A stretch of 64,000 nt of DNA, from the NCBI GenBank assembly GCA_934047225.1, contig OW204004.1:4902401-4966400 (forward strand), read 5' to 3'. The DNA comes from Ypsolopha sequella. Taxonomy: Eukaryota; Arthropoda; Insecta; Lepidoptera; Ypsolophidae. The translations under genes were made by a program, and so were the position numbers. A model generated the notes under the pieces. The model had not been told where the DNA came from. It ran no database searches and saw only the letters and a list, made by a program, of their open reading frames with translations. Positions 33,044 to 44,349 of the stretch are shown piece after piece; positions within the stretch are counted from its first letter, which is position 1; each line of letters begins with the position of its first letter.

Positions 33044-33811
33044 CTATAAAAATAAAAAACTATATGACGGAGAAAGAGCCTCGGTTGTATTTTTAAAAAG
33101 TGTGACGTCAGCACTACTGACGTCACGAATACTTTCTTGGTGATCACTCATCTTCAATTTTCAAATAAAACATTGAAAGTATTAGCAGAACTTTTACTAA
33201 AGGTACAATTTCATATCTTTAACAAAGATTATTTTTAAAAGCGATCATAAAATATAATAAACCGAGTTTCTTAGTAACTTACATTGAAAAGCTTTAATTT
33301 ACACTCCATGTTTATTATTAGGTTAAATTTTACAGTTTTTAAAAATTACGGCATGCATTTAAACGCACAGCAGAAAATACTAAAAATGCGAAAACAATGT
33401 TCTATCAAAAATACTAACTGCACATCAAAAAATACTGACTAGCATATTCAAATACAAATACATTCAAAATTTTGCTTTTATAGGATTTCTGGGTTGTCTT
33501 AAATAAAAATAACCACGAAGGTTAGGTATGGCGGTCTCCGCGATTATCTAACCTAACCTAACCTACCGACTCTCTTCTGCGCTAAAGGATTTCTGATGGC
33601 AAATTTTGTGTGCAAAATAGTATTTTTGATGTGCAAATAAAATTATCCCTATTTTAAATAGAATCACATCAAACATATTATTTAGAGTGCATTACAAGCT
33701 AGTGAAGCCAGCAAGATCAATTTGAACCAAATTCCAAGGAAGAAAAGTATTTTCCAAAAATTTCTGCAACCGTATTCGTATTCTTTGTACCTGGACAAAG
33801 AAATCAGTACA
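33044..33811. other. Intron-like stretch without recognised features
   Basis: AT-rich. A minus-strand open frame (33919-33692) overlaps the palindrome and shows no family motif. A CCTAACCTAACCTA run at 33550-33565 is a short telomere-like word, too short to mean more. Confidence 0.3.
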
Positions 33812-34150
33812 ATTTCCAGCCGGGATCGGTGTCCAGTGTACGCCCGTACTTTGAACACTTTCTTTTTCCTCCTTCATCCTGATTATTTGTTGTGAAAACA
33901 ATAAAGAACTCAATTTCAAAATAAAAAGCTTTTTGTAAAAAATGACGTCTTTTCTTCGTATGACATTTCTTTTTTTTAAAAAAAAAAAAAAAAAAATGTC
34001 ATACGAAGAAAAGACGTCATTTTTTACAAAAAGCTTTTTATTTTGAAATTGAGTTCTTTATTGTTTTCACAACAAATAATCAGGATGAAGGAGGAAAAAG
34101 AAAGTGTTCAAAGTACGGGCGTACACTGGACACCGATCCCGGCTGGAAAT
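33812..34150. repeat. Near-perfect 339-bp palindrome
   Basis: 33812-33975 mirrors 33987-34150 around a T8/A19 centre at about 33970-33996. Both outer ends read ATTTCCAGCC. No mismatch was seen by eye in the arms. The flanks differ on each side. Confidence 0.9.
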
Positions 34151-34689
34151 CACTCCTTCGGAGCCAAAAGACACAAAAATAGTTCACATAATATGTTATA
34201 ATATTATATAGTATATTTTAATTGACATAAAATACTATTCTTAAAATGACTTTATTAAATAAAAATAATCTAAACTAAAATATTTTTATCAGGTTAGTTG
34301 AGTGTTACCATAAAATTGTGAAATGTACAAAAGTGGGAACATTCTGGCCTGCCCTCGCCACCTGATTGGTTAATAGCTTTGTCGCCGCTAGTTCTAGGAC
34401 AGTTGACCAGGGCTGGTCCGACAGCTCGAGCAAGTCTGCCTGAGCGTGGGCTGTGCGGCCGTATTTATAGTGTGCGAGCACATGTTTACAATTTTAAGTA
34501 AAGTATTGAATGTATGTGAATTTACGTTAATTTTACATTGTAATAATCATAGTTTAATTAATTAATGGCTTATGAACTAGTTTTAATCTAATCACATTAT
34601 TAAACAGAGTTATTTAATTAATAATCTCCGAGAAACGATAAATAAACGATGAACCGTTGCTGTTGCGCCGATATATATTATAACCAACT

Positions 34690-34800
34690 TCCTCTGTGTT
34701 GTAGTCGTTCGAGTACTCGACTACTAATCTGGAGGTTGCGGCTTCAAATCCCGTAGGGATAAAATTTTATATTTTAAATTAAAATATATAATTAAAATAT
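34690..34800 (+). repeat. tRNA-like SINE head
   Basis: Box A-like TAGTCGTTCGAG (34702-34713) and box B-like GGCTTCAAATCCC (34740-34752) sit at tRNA spacing, followed by an AT-rich tail. No complete cloverleaf is evident, so it is read as a SINE fragment rather than a tRNA gene. Confidence 0.5.
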
Positions 34801-34977
34801 GGTTTAAGTAAAGGATGATAGCAAGTATAGTGTTTATGACACGATAGACATAGTAGTAGTAGTAGTCTGATAGTGAATTATCAAATTGGAAAAAAAAGAA
34901 AGTAGAATAATAAGACTTTCACTGAAACAAGAAATATTATTAAGACCCTGTCTTATAAAAATGCACAAGATACTCAC

Positions 34978-35081
34978 CTTGGGCAAAGAACATAAAGCTT
35001 GGGCCTTCGTCGTCGGAATCAAAGAAAGCCTCGCTGTTGGTTTTCTTTGCGGCTCGCTTGGAGTTGTAATTACTTTTAGAC
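34978..35081 (-). CDS. Internal exon of an unidentified, possibly host, gene
   Basis: 104 bp with strong splice sites on the minus strand (TTTCTTAG before 35081, GTGAGT after 34978). It reads SKSNYNSKRAAKKTNSEAFF, then DSDDEGPSFMFFAQ, i.e. a basic patch followed by an acidic one, as in nuclear proteins. No stop. The exon at 33043-32640 on the same strand has similar character. The identity is unknown. Confidence 0.5.
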
Positions 35082-35476
35082 CTAAGAAAATAAATTAAAT
35101 GATTAGTATATTATGTATGATTACATATGAGTATCATTAAATTAAGAAGTGGTTTCTAATTTAAAAACAAAACGAATTTTAATTAGTGAAAAAAAAACAG
35201 GGGGGCAACAAAACAAAAATATCTGCAAAGTGAAACATTATTTAACAACTTACGAACATTATATCAAATGCTTTTATCCTCAGCTTGATTTTTTATTCTT
35301 TCCGCAGGCAGGTAGCTGTGATGCAGGTGTCAACTGTGGGCACTGATGTTCCGAATGTTGTGTTTAATTAAGTTTTCCAAAGCTGTTATTGGAAGAAAAT
35401 GTTCGACAAACAATTATTTTAGCAGGGGTAACGAACCTTTAGTTGTCTTGTAAAGAACACCATGATGGGTATAATT
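35082..35476. other. Unassigned stretch
   Basis: AT-rich, no supported feature. It probably includes intron sequence upstream of the 34978-35081 exon. Confidence 0.25.
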
Positions 35477-37665
35477 TAATATACCCTGGAATACGACTGG
35501 AATTTTTCGAAAGGGGATTTTGTGCTCTTTTACAATCTGCTTCGGAAGGCTTCATGGGACAGTGTTTATCAATGTAAAGAAGTCGACACCACCGTGGAAT
35601 TGTTTTCTGACGTTATCTATGATATATTTAATGTTACTATACCAAAGAAAATTAGATCCAAGAGTAGCCAGAGAAGGTATTCTGTGTGGTTTACCGGTGA
35701 TTTAATTCACGATATAAACCGAAAAGCAGCACTCCATCGAAAATGGAAAAAAACAAAAGACAGGGTGGTGTATGAATCTTTCAGTAAGGTTAGGTCGGCG
35801 GTAAAGTCAAAAATCGCGATTAGATATGATGACTATGTACGTGACGTCGAAACTAATACAAAAGCTGACCCTAGAGCCTTCTGGAAGCACGTAGCGAATC
35901 TTAGGTCAAAAGGTGGGTTTGAGCCCAAGGTAACCCATGAAGATACAGAGCATGTTGGTGAAGCAGCAGCGGGTGCTTTTGCAAACTTTTTTACTGACGT
36001 ATTTTTGCCTGATTGCCCTACACTAAGCGCGGAAAAGACAAATCGTGCTGATACCAAGCGTACTGCCAACCACGTTGAAATTACTGAAGTGTCAGAACGT
36101 AATATCGAATTAGCGCTTCGTAAACTAAGACCCCGTAGCTCCACAGGACCCGATAACATCCCACCTTACGTGTTAAAAGCATGTGCCGACGTTCTCACAA
36201 CGCCCATATGTTTTCTGTTTAATTTTGCGTTGACTTGTGGCAAATACCCGTCTAGGTGGAAGCTCTCTCGCGTGAGCCCAATTCCTAAAACTTCAGACCA
36301 CTCTCGAGTCGAGGATCATCGCCCAATCGCTATTGTTTGTTCCCTGGGAAAGGTTTTTGAGTCCGTGTTACACAGGAAACTGTGTCCACAAGTTAAGCCA
36401 TACTTGTCAGATTCGCAGCACGGATTTAGGGGTCGTCGGTCAACCAACTCAAATCTATTGAAAAGCTACTTGAAAAGCTATGTACCTTTGGGTTTGCTCC
36501 GAGACTACTCAGATTGTTTGCCGACTACCTTCGAGATCGGCAGCAGTATGTCAAGTATGGTTGTTACACTTCGAAACCTTACCATACACGTTCAGGCGTA
36601 AGTCAGGGTTCAATTCTGGGCCCGCTTCTTTTTGTCATAATGATAAATGATATAGAGGATGTACTGGAACACGTATCCAGTCTTCTGTATGCTGATGATC
36701 TCAAGTTGATATTCAACATAAGAGAAATGGCCGACTGTAACCTACTACAGAGGGACTTAGATGCTGTGTATCTCTGGAGTGTACAGAACAAGCTGCACTT
36801 TAACCCCAGCAAATGCTTTTGTATGTCTTTTACGAGGGCAACCCAGAGCCATACAGCAACATATACTCTAGGATCTGAAAACATAGCTCGTGTGAACTCA
36901 ATAAAAGACCTTGGTGTAACATTTGACATGACTCTTACGTTCCATGAGCACATGAAGACCCTGGCAGCTAATTGCTCCAAAAGGCTAGGTTTCGTTCTTC
37001 GCAATGCTAGGGATTTCCAAAATCCTTAAGCAATAGAACTATTTTACACAGCTTTAGTGAGAAGCAAGAAACCGGGGCCGTCGTCTGGAGCCCTCATGAA
37101 GCAAAATACGTGCTCTTGCTGGAGAAAGTGCAGATAGCGTTCCTCCGTTTTCTGTACAAAAAGAAATATGGGTACTATCCCTTTATGTACCCGACAAAAT
37201 ATCTTTTAGGTATGCTGAGTTTTAATTCACTTGAAGTCCGACGGAACTGTGAGCAACTTGTTACAGTCTGTCATATGTTGCGTGGAGAATCGACCTGTCC
37301 ACAGCTCACTAGTTTAGTATGTCGTCTCTTTGTGCCAGATAAATATCTCAGGGCTCGCAAGCACGTACAGCTATCGGTACCATCAGTACGCACAGTCGTC
37401 CGCAGTCAGTCTCCGTTAGTGCGCACACTATCCTCCCTCAACGCACTGTTGTCGTTAGAACCAAAATGTGATTTGTTTGCTGACAGGTTTACGAGTGTGA
37501 GTAATAAATGTCAGGAGTTCTGTGAGCGTCATTTTGTTTAATTACTTGTTTGTTTTAATTTACTGTATAATTATTTTCTTTTGTGAAATGTATATGAATA
37601 TTGTGTGAAATGTATAACGTGTTAGTATTATGCTGTAATGTTATATATTTTAATTAAATAAATAA
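35477..37665 (+). pseudogene. CR1/Jockey-superfamily LINE, 5' truncated
   Basis: It begins within the linker after the endonuclease (WNFSKGDFVLFYNLLRKASW). It continues through the RT fingers (LRKLRPRSSTGPDNIPPYVL; FESVLHRKLCPQVKPYL; DSQHGFRGRRSTNSNLL), then GVSQGSILGPLLFVIMINDI and the catalytic YADD (36687-36698), the thumb (HFNPSKCFCMSF) and a C-terminal region (37110-37541). Between 36455 and 36515 the sequence jumps from the FRGRRST block to FADYLRDRQQYVKYG, so RT motif A with its catalytic Asp is deleted. A frameshift lies near 37080. The 3' end is AT-rich near 37665. The product would be a reverse transcriptase; this copy is dead. Confidence 0.88.
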
Positions 37666-37732
37666 TTAATAATAAAATTGCATAAGTAAATTTATTAGCA
37701 ATCACAATAAATCAAAATAATAAATTTTATTA

Positions 37733-37800
37733 CTTAAGGGGCCGTCCAATAATCACGTGATGTTTTTTTAGCATTTTAACCCCCCCCCCTTCCCCTCCCC
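37733..37800 (+). repeat. Common insect repeat starting TTAAGGGGCCGTCC
   Basis: TTAAGGGGCCGTCCAATAAT followed by CACGTGATG and a C-rich run is a word I recognise as recurring in many insect genomes and likely a transposon end. The TTAA at its start would suit a piggyBac-type target, but no partner end was found. Confidence 0.4.
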
Positions 37801-37949
37801 CATGGTTATACGTGATATATCAAACATAAGACAGATGCACCTTTTTTCCCTGATTCGAAATATTTTGAAAAATATATCCCCTGAATTGTCAAAACTTCTA
37901 CATCATTCGCTACTGTTGCACAGTCTTTAATTTCATATTATATATATAA

Positions 37950-38450
37950 TATGAAATACTGGTGGAATGTATAGTAAAAGTTTAATCAGATCTTTCTTTT
38001 CTTTAACACTTATTGCTTTTCCATTCGAATACAATACATCTAGTTCCAAACCAGCCACATCTAAAAAATATCGTAAAAGGATGCCTTTCGTGAAATAGAT
38101 GCCATTGCATACTCATCCAGTTTACTTTAGATTTTTCGGTAGTGAATTTTCTGTTTGTGATATTGCATTCTAAAACTTAAGTTGAATAAAAATGTTCTTT
38201 ATCCATATTCATTATTTTGAAAGGATTCTTAATGACATGCGACCAATCATCAGGAACAAAAATGCTATTAAAAAACGTTTTCGTTTTTCAACTAGTCCAA
38301 AGTCTAAGTACGAATGGCCACTGACAAAAAAATTGTGACCGATTTGTTCCACAACAAAATCTGAATGAGCCGTTATATATTGGCAAAGTGAAGCCATTTT
38401 AATATTTCGGTTTTGACCATCGCAATGATCTGAATACATTATCCCTTTAC
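37950..38450 (-). pseudogene. Second DUF7869-like gene fragment
   Basis: The minus strand at 38439-38212 reads MYSDHCDGQNRNIKMASLCQ, then VSGHSYLDFGLVEKRKR. Past a stop, 38200-37990 reads KFTTEKSKVNWMSMQWHLF. The DNC/DHC-x-GQNRN word and GHSYLDFG are the hallmarks of DUF7869-type transposon-derived proteins. It differs from the remnant at 7.0-7.9 kb. Both ends are missing. Confidence 0.65.
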
Positions 38451-38764
38451 ACCCGAGAGTAAAAATCCTTTATTTAGTTGCTACAATGTTTTTCTGTGCT
38501 TTCCTAAGTGTCGAAAGAAAATAAGAAAAATATCGAAAAAATTCTTGTTTGAGCTGGTCTCCAGCAATCAGACCCTCACGATCGTGAGTTTCAGGAATAA
38601 GTCGTAAGTCGCACGATTGTGAGAGCATTTAATAATTTATTTATTTCAGTATATTTTATAAAAATAAAACACGGAATTCTAATATAGTGTTTATAAAAAT
38701 AAAATGGAACTATAAAATTATTGAAATAATCATCTTACAAATTAGTCATTGAATTATTTTTAAA
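38451..38764. other. Unassigned spacer
   Basis: No gene. The perfect palindromic word CTCACGATCGTGAG lies at about 38576-38589, with a related word (CACGATTGTGAG) 25 bp on; it may mark a transposon end. Confidence 0.3.
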
Positions 38765-39109
38765 CTATTTCCTATGATAATACTTGAAACAATTCTTATC
38801 ACGAGAGAGGCACAAGTAGACGTTACATTTCTCACATCTTATTTTCGAACGACTGTCGCAGTCTTCCATTCGACAGGTTCTGGGTGCTTTTATGTTATCG
38901 CTGGTAGGATAATGTTCATATCCGTCATATCTTTTTGATTCAGAAGGTGCATTTGCTGGTCTATATATTTTATAATCTCGACGAAGAACTGGGGGCAAAT
39001 TCTCTTCATCTTCTTCTATACGAGCACGTCCTGGAACACAGGATAGGCTATCAGCTACATCTAAGCGGAAGTCAAGCAAAGCCATCGTGTCAAGCCATTT
39101 TGCCTCCAA
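38765..39109 (-). pseudogene. piggyBac transposase C-terminal zinc region
   Basis: Reads LLDFRLDVADSLSCVPGRA, then CRMEDCDSRSKIRCEKCNVY and LCLSRDKNCFKYYHRK. This is the cysteine-rich C-terminal domain of piggyBac transposases, which binds the element ends. It is the continuation of 40150-41526 on the same strand, now separated by a LINE fragment. The first few codons (to about 39095) overlap LINE sequence. Confidence 0.88.
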
Positions 39110-40135
39110 TAATGTTTGATGGCATACAAGTTCCTTTCAGCAGTACGGTGAAGAATCTAGGTATCTTCATCGATAGTTGCTTATCTTGGGAATCTCAAAT
39201 GGAACAAGTTAGCCGGAAGATGTTTGCCTCTGCAGGATCCTTGAGAAGACTCAGAAATCTCCTCCCGACAGCTACCAAAATTGCGCTTGCTACATCCCTT
39301 CTTTTGCCCATCCTTGATTATGCAGACGTTTGTTATCTAGATTTAACTTCGGAACAGCTGAATAAGCTTGAACGCCTCCAAAACTTCGCCATAAGGTTCA
39401 TTTTCGGTCTTCGTAAGTTTGACCACATTTCTGATTTTAGGTTACAACTTCAGTGGCTCCCAATTCGCCTTCGGCGTGACGCCCACATTTTCTCTCTTCT
39501 TTATTCTGTACTGTTCAATCCTTCAACTCCATCATATCTTAAAGATTGCTTTAAATTCCTGCACTCTACCCATGACCGTACTCTACGGTCCTCCGAAAAT
39601 TTGCGTTTGGCAATTCCATCTCACACTACAACTTTTTATGGAAATTCTTTTGCTGTTAAAGCTGTCACATTGTGGAATAACTTGCCTATCGCTATTAAAC
39701 GTGCTCCCTCGTTGCCTGTTTTCAAAAGATTACTTAAAAATCATTTTCTTTCTTTGTAAATGTTAGTTAAATCCCTACTTCTGCCACTAATATTTATTTA
39801 CTTTTGGTTTACGTATTATAGTATTTATTTTTGTTATATATTAGTGTATATATTTATCGTATTATATGTATTTGTATGTACAATGTTATACTTGTGTATT
39901 TATTTTAGGTATTTTGCTATCCATTTGATTATTATTATTTATTTTGTGCACCACCTTCGCGTTATTTTTTCCAACGATTAATTTCCACCCAAAGGTTGTC
40001 TGGAAGAAATCGCTATAAGTGATAAGGCCGCCATTTGTTACCTTCTCTCATAAGTTTGTTCTTTTACCTTATTTTATTAACTTTGGTGTACAATAAAGAG
40101 TATTTGTCTTGTCTTGTCTTGTCTTGTCTTGTCTT
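39095..40135 (+). pseudogene. CR1-type LINE 3' fragment inside piggyBac
   Basis: The plus strand from about 39100 to 39759 encodes the region after the RT core (STVKNLGIFIDSCLSWESQM; LPILDYADVCYLDLTSEQL; FKRLLKNHFLSL end). A 3' UTR and a (TCTTG)n tail follow at 40105-40134. The 5' truncation and microsatellite tail are typical of LINE insertion. It separates the piggyBac transposase from its C-terminal zinc region. Confidence 0.85.
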
Positions 40136-41526
40136 TTCTGGGAAGCCCATTAGCTAAGCAATCGTTTTTATATAGCCTCCAAGAGCTTACCAGTGACAGA
40201 TCTAAAAAGTGTATCAAGACTTTTAAAGTCCACTTTTTGGTTTTAATAAAAGTTCAGTAGTATTCCATTTGTTGGTCTAGTATGTCAACCCCTCCCATGT
40301 ATTGATTCTGTGTTTCGCCTCGAGCCATCTGGGAATCTTTTTTAAATTTGATTGATGCTTGGTTGGGTATTCTGTTTTGCATTATGGTACCAGTGGAATG
40401 CAAATTCAACTTCTCCATTTCTTCTATCAAAGTAACGGTTGTGAAATAGCGGTCATGATAAACGCAACTACCAGGCGGAACACTCTTTATCAAGTGTAAG
40501 ATTACAGAAGGTCCAAGACCGAGGTCTGAATCACCAAGCTTTGTTTGTGCACCTTTGTAGATTTCAAAATCTAACATGAGTCCCTCAGATGTGGTCAGCA
40601 CAAAGTTTTTTAGGCCATCGGGCCGTGGTTTATTTCTAACAACTTGACGTAGCTTGCAACGGCCTGAGAATGGGATCATTTGTTCATCAACAGAGTAGAA
40701 CCCTGGAACTCTTTCCAGTTTGTTACAGGTATCTTTTACCTTGTTAATCATGGGTTGTACTTTCCATAACGGGTTGTCCTTTTCGAATTCAGCTGGAGTA
40801 TCGGAATCGATAACATGGAGCGCATTGCGAAGAGTAAGAAACCTATCCCTTGTCATTAGTTCACAGATCAAGCCCAATTTAGTGCCAGCTCTCCAGTACA
40901 TCGGTACTCGGGGATATGGAATGCAGCCCATGATTATATGTATAGCAAAGAGCTTTGAAATTTCAGCGCTTGTCGATTTTAATTCTCGGCCAGTAGTACG
41001 CAAGTAATATAAATTAGTACACAGCGAGATCTTTTCAAAAAATTCAGTATCCATGTAATCTTTAAAATATTCTACTGGCTGCCTTACCGGCTTTGTAGGC
41101 AAGACAGGATAGCCATGCTGCTTATCGCAGAAAGTGCCTTGCTTCCAAATTCGGTTCCTTGCTACCCTGGCCCTGGGTACTGCTGCTCTTCCTCGAGTAC
41201 TTACAGTGGATCTCGAACTCTTATTAGAAACGGAAACTGACCTCCCTCGACGTGAACTCCTTGATGCTCGGGACGCGGCTGTTGGTATCAGCGAGGGTGG
41301 TGGCTGCATCACGGGACAAGCCAACGAAGGTGGCAAAAGTGATCTCTCCGCGTTTGGTTCATCATCATCGTCATCTTCTTCTTCTCCTGAGATATTTTCT
41401 TCTGCTGCTAGGCTGAATAGGACATCCGCATCGAATTCAACATCATCATCGTCCAAATCTTCAATTTCGGAAAGATTTCCATCTTGTAATAGGTGATTTA
41501 TAGTGTCATCATTAAGAGGACCGCCT
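40136..41526 (-). pseudogene. piggyBac transposase main part
   Basis: An acidic N-terminus follows a splice acceptor near 41527 (GPLNDDTINHLLQDG). The DDD core is visible: D257 (FYSVDEQMIPFSGRC), D335 (CVYHDRYFTT) and D391 (MGGVDILDQ), numbered from 41456. The catalytic residues are all present. Between ARGETQ and NQYMGGVD the usual 40-50 residue segment seems to be missing, as an in-frame deletion. A TGA at 40254-40256 follows EYY, after which the frame continues (TFIKTKKWTLKVLIHF ... ANGLPRK) to the LINE junction. The product would excise and insert at TTAA. Confidence 0.9.
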
Positions 41527-41857
41527 AAAAATTAAAAATATAATATTTTTAACACCATATGACACCAAAATAAGAAAAAATACACACATAGCAAAAAGCA
41601 ATAAGATCACGTACTACAACCGATATGCCATGAGCGTGCGAGTTCATATTTCGAAAAGGATTCTTGACAAACTAATAATAGAATATACAAAAATAATATA
41701 AATTCTTCTTACATGACTTTCAAACAAACAAAATGAACAAAAAGTTTATTAAAATTACATTTGTAGTAGGTCTCTTCAGAAAAAAACTCCGAAAATGGTA
41801 TTTATTGTAGTAGCCGATGATGATACAGAGTTAAGATAGTCACAGGGTTCAGAACTC
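41527..41857. other. Upstream flank of piggyBac gene
   Basis: AT-rich. It should hold the first intron and 5' end of the piggyBac element, but I did not find a TTAA-flanked terminal repeat. Confidence 0.3.
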
Positions 41858-41861
41858 CACA

Positions 41862-41998
41862 CGGATTGCCGTGGTAGGAGATAAGAAAAGGTAGGGTACA
41901 GCTCGCGGATCGCCGCGGTAAAGGTTAGGTAAGTACTGTTCGCGGGTGCCGCGGTAGTACAGGTAGGAAGGTCTTTCCGTCACGGATCGCCGCGGTGG
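41862..41998. repeat. Four-copy GC-rich motif array
   Basis: The motif CGGATCGCCGCGGTA and variants occur at about 41862, 41906, 41943 and 41983, i.e. every 37-44 bp, in otherwise AT-rich sequence. It lies directly next to the poly(T) that ends the Jockey LINE. Confidence 0.7.
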
Positions 41999-42250
41999 AA
42001 TGCGCGCAGTTTTTTTTTTTTTTTTTTTTTGAATTGATCTTTTTTGCTGTCGGCCTTTTGGCCTTTTCAGCTTTACCTTGAAGAGGGGGACAGAGAGTAC
42101 CCAACCTCTGTAAAAGTTTATTTATTTATTATGTTTTTAAAGGTCCTTTAAAAGTTTATTTAAAGAGTCTGAGAGAGTCTTTTTTTTTTTTTTAAAAGTC
42201 TATTGTTTTTATTTGTTTATTCGTGTGCCCCGAGGGGGGGTGCGGACGAA

Positions 42251-44336
42251 CTAAGGTGGCTGTGATACGTGGATAGGTGAAAAACGACCAGGCACGTACT
42301 TGTACCGTGTGTCGTTACGTCTTAGGAATAGTTTTCGCCTGCGTAAGGCGCTCGGCGTCATAGGGGAGATAGAATAGCGATTTGCGCTACGTCGTAGCGG
42401 TAATTGGCTATGGCGTAGCGCGCTAGGTGTCGTAGTGATAGTCGTAGCCGTCGGTGAACCGGCTGTTTGATTACCTTTCCGCCGCCTTCTGCGGGGGCGG
42501 TGTAGGTATAGAGGGGAGGTGGGGTTTGTTTTGTCACTGTTATCAGTCGGCTGTGAGTCTGAAATCTTTTTAGTTATTTCGTCGTCGGAGTCGATTATAA
42601 CATGTCTCGGTCGTCTACGTCCTTGTTTGGCATTCACGAATACCTTATAGTCAGAGGCTTGTCTAATAAGCGGGTTGGTATGGTGTGCGGATAAGTCGAA
42701 ATATCGCATGGATATTTGCTTCATGAATTGTCTAACTGTAGGTACTTTGAGGTCCTTATGGAGATTATAATTACGTACGTACCAGGGTGCGCCGGTAGCT
42801 CTACGTAGGAATTTATTCTGTAATACTTGTAGTTTCTTAGTGTGAGTTTTTGCGGAGTGTGCAAATACTACACTAGCATAAGTGAAGATGGGACGGACGC
42901 AGGTCAGATATAATCTGAGTTTACTGCGTAATGAAAGTTTACTTTTTGATGTTATTAGTGGAGAGAGTCTACTTAGTATAAATTTGGCTTTGTTTCTCAC
43001 AATGTCTATGTGAGGGCCGAAGGATAGTCGGCTGTCTAGATTGACACCGAGGTATTTGACTTGGGTCGACCAGGGAATGGTCCGGCCGAATAGTGTTATG
43101 TTGGGTTTGGGTTTGTTCCACTCCTGGCGCGGAGTGAAACGAGAAAAGTAAATGGCCGCACTTTTATCGGGATTTAGTTCTATGCGCCATTTTTTGAACC
43201 AGTCTCCCAGCTGTGTGGCGGCCACTTGTAGTCGTTTGAAAGTGACTTCCGCTTTTCTGTTTTTACAGTAGAGAGCTGTATCATCAGCGAAGAGGGCGAG
43301 TTGAACGTGTTGTGGGCGTGGCATATCACTTGTAAAAAGTGAGAAGAGGAGGGGCGAGAGTACTGATCCTTGCGGAACTCCTGAGTTTATAGGGTGTGGT
43401 TTTGAGTGTGTTCCGTCCACTCTGAATCGGAATTTTCGGTTTTTAAGGAAGTCTTTGATGATTATTCTGTCGGGGAGTTTCATGCTGTATAGCTTGAAAA
43501 TGAGTCCGTTGTGCCAAACTTTATCAAAAGCTTTGGCTACGTCAAAGAATAAGGCACCCGTGTGTTTTGATTTTTTGTGTCTAAAACCATCCATTATATA
43601 TTCGATTATTCTGTGCACTTGCTGTATACAAGAATGCCCAGATCGGAAGCCGAATTGTTCGTTCGGTATTAGGTTATTTTCGGATGCTAGATTTTCAAGT
43701 CTGGTATTTAATATACGTTCGTATATTTTACCAAGTGACTTTAGAAGACTGATGGGGCGGTAGCTGGATGGGACTGAGCGTTCTTTACCCGGCTTGTGAA
43801 TGCCTATGACGTCAGCCTCTTTCCATGAATCGGGGAACATACAGAATTCTATCGCTGAATTCATGATAGAAACTAGTATGACTAGGAGGGGGTAAGATAG
43901 GTTTTTTAAAACTCGGTTTGTAATACCGTCAGATCCTGGGGATTTTTTGGGGTTTAGATTTTTAATAATCTGAGAAACCTCTTTAACGGTGACTGGGTCT
44001 AACTTGTCACTTGGTGGGCGGGAGGCTCTGTTATTGACTTCGTTATCAACGAAGTCGATGTGAGACTGGTCTGTCATTTCTAGGGACGGGGAACATTGTT
44101 TTTCGAGGCTGTCGGCCAGGCACTCGGCCTTGTCGGCGTCCTCGAATGCTATTGTCTTGTCGGATCGTGTGAGGGCTGGAATGTCGATAACTGTGTCGGC
44201 TTTCATGGAGCGTGCTAGCTTCCAGTAGGCTTGGTGATGAGGTGATAAATCAGAAAGTAATTTGTCCCATTCCTGGGATTTGTACTCTCTGACTCGCTCT
44301 TTCACTTGCCTCTGGAGGGAGCGAAGTTTGACTCTA
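42251..44336 (-). CDS. Jockey-type reverse transcriptase domain
   Basis: An open frame of about 690 residues without stops. RT motifs: GSDGITNRVLKNL (about 145-157), FGFRSGHSC, motif A FFDVAKAFDKVWH with Asp276, GVPQGSVLSPLLFSL, and the catalytic FADD at 360-363. A thumb and a C-terminal region follow. The tail is unusually basic and repetitive (HRPRRRRRKGNQ, then two SALRR-type repeats). The first ten codons of the frame (44368-44337) belong to the inserted CACTA-like element. The enzyme would copy the LINE RNA at the target. Intact here, but cut from its endonuclease by the insertion. Confidence 0.9.
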
Positions 44337-44349
44337 CACTGAAAAAAAA

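Noticed and set aside
33550..33565. Telomere repeat (CCTAA)n
   Set aside because: Only about three units, consistent with chance or a short relic.
34690..34760. tRNA gene
   Set aside because: Box-like words only; no convincing cloverleaf.
41134..41496. Plus-strand Ser-rich frame over piggyBac N-terminus
   Set aside because: Antisense of the acidic N-terminal region; composition explained by GAT/GAA codons on the other strand.
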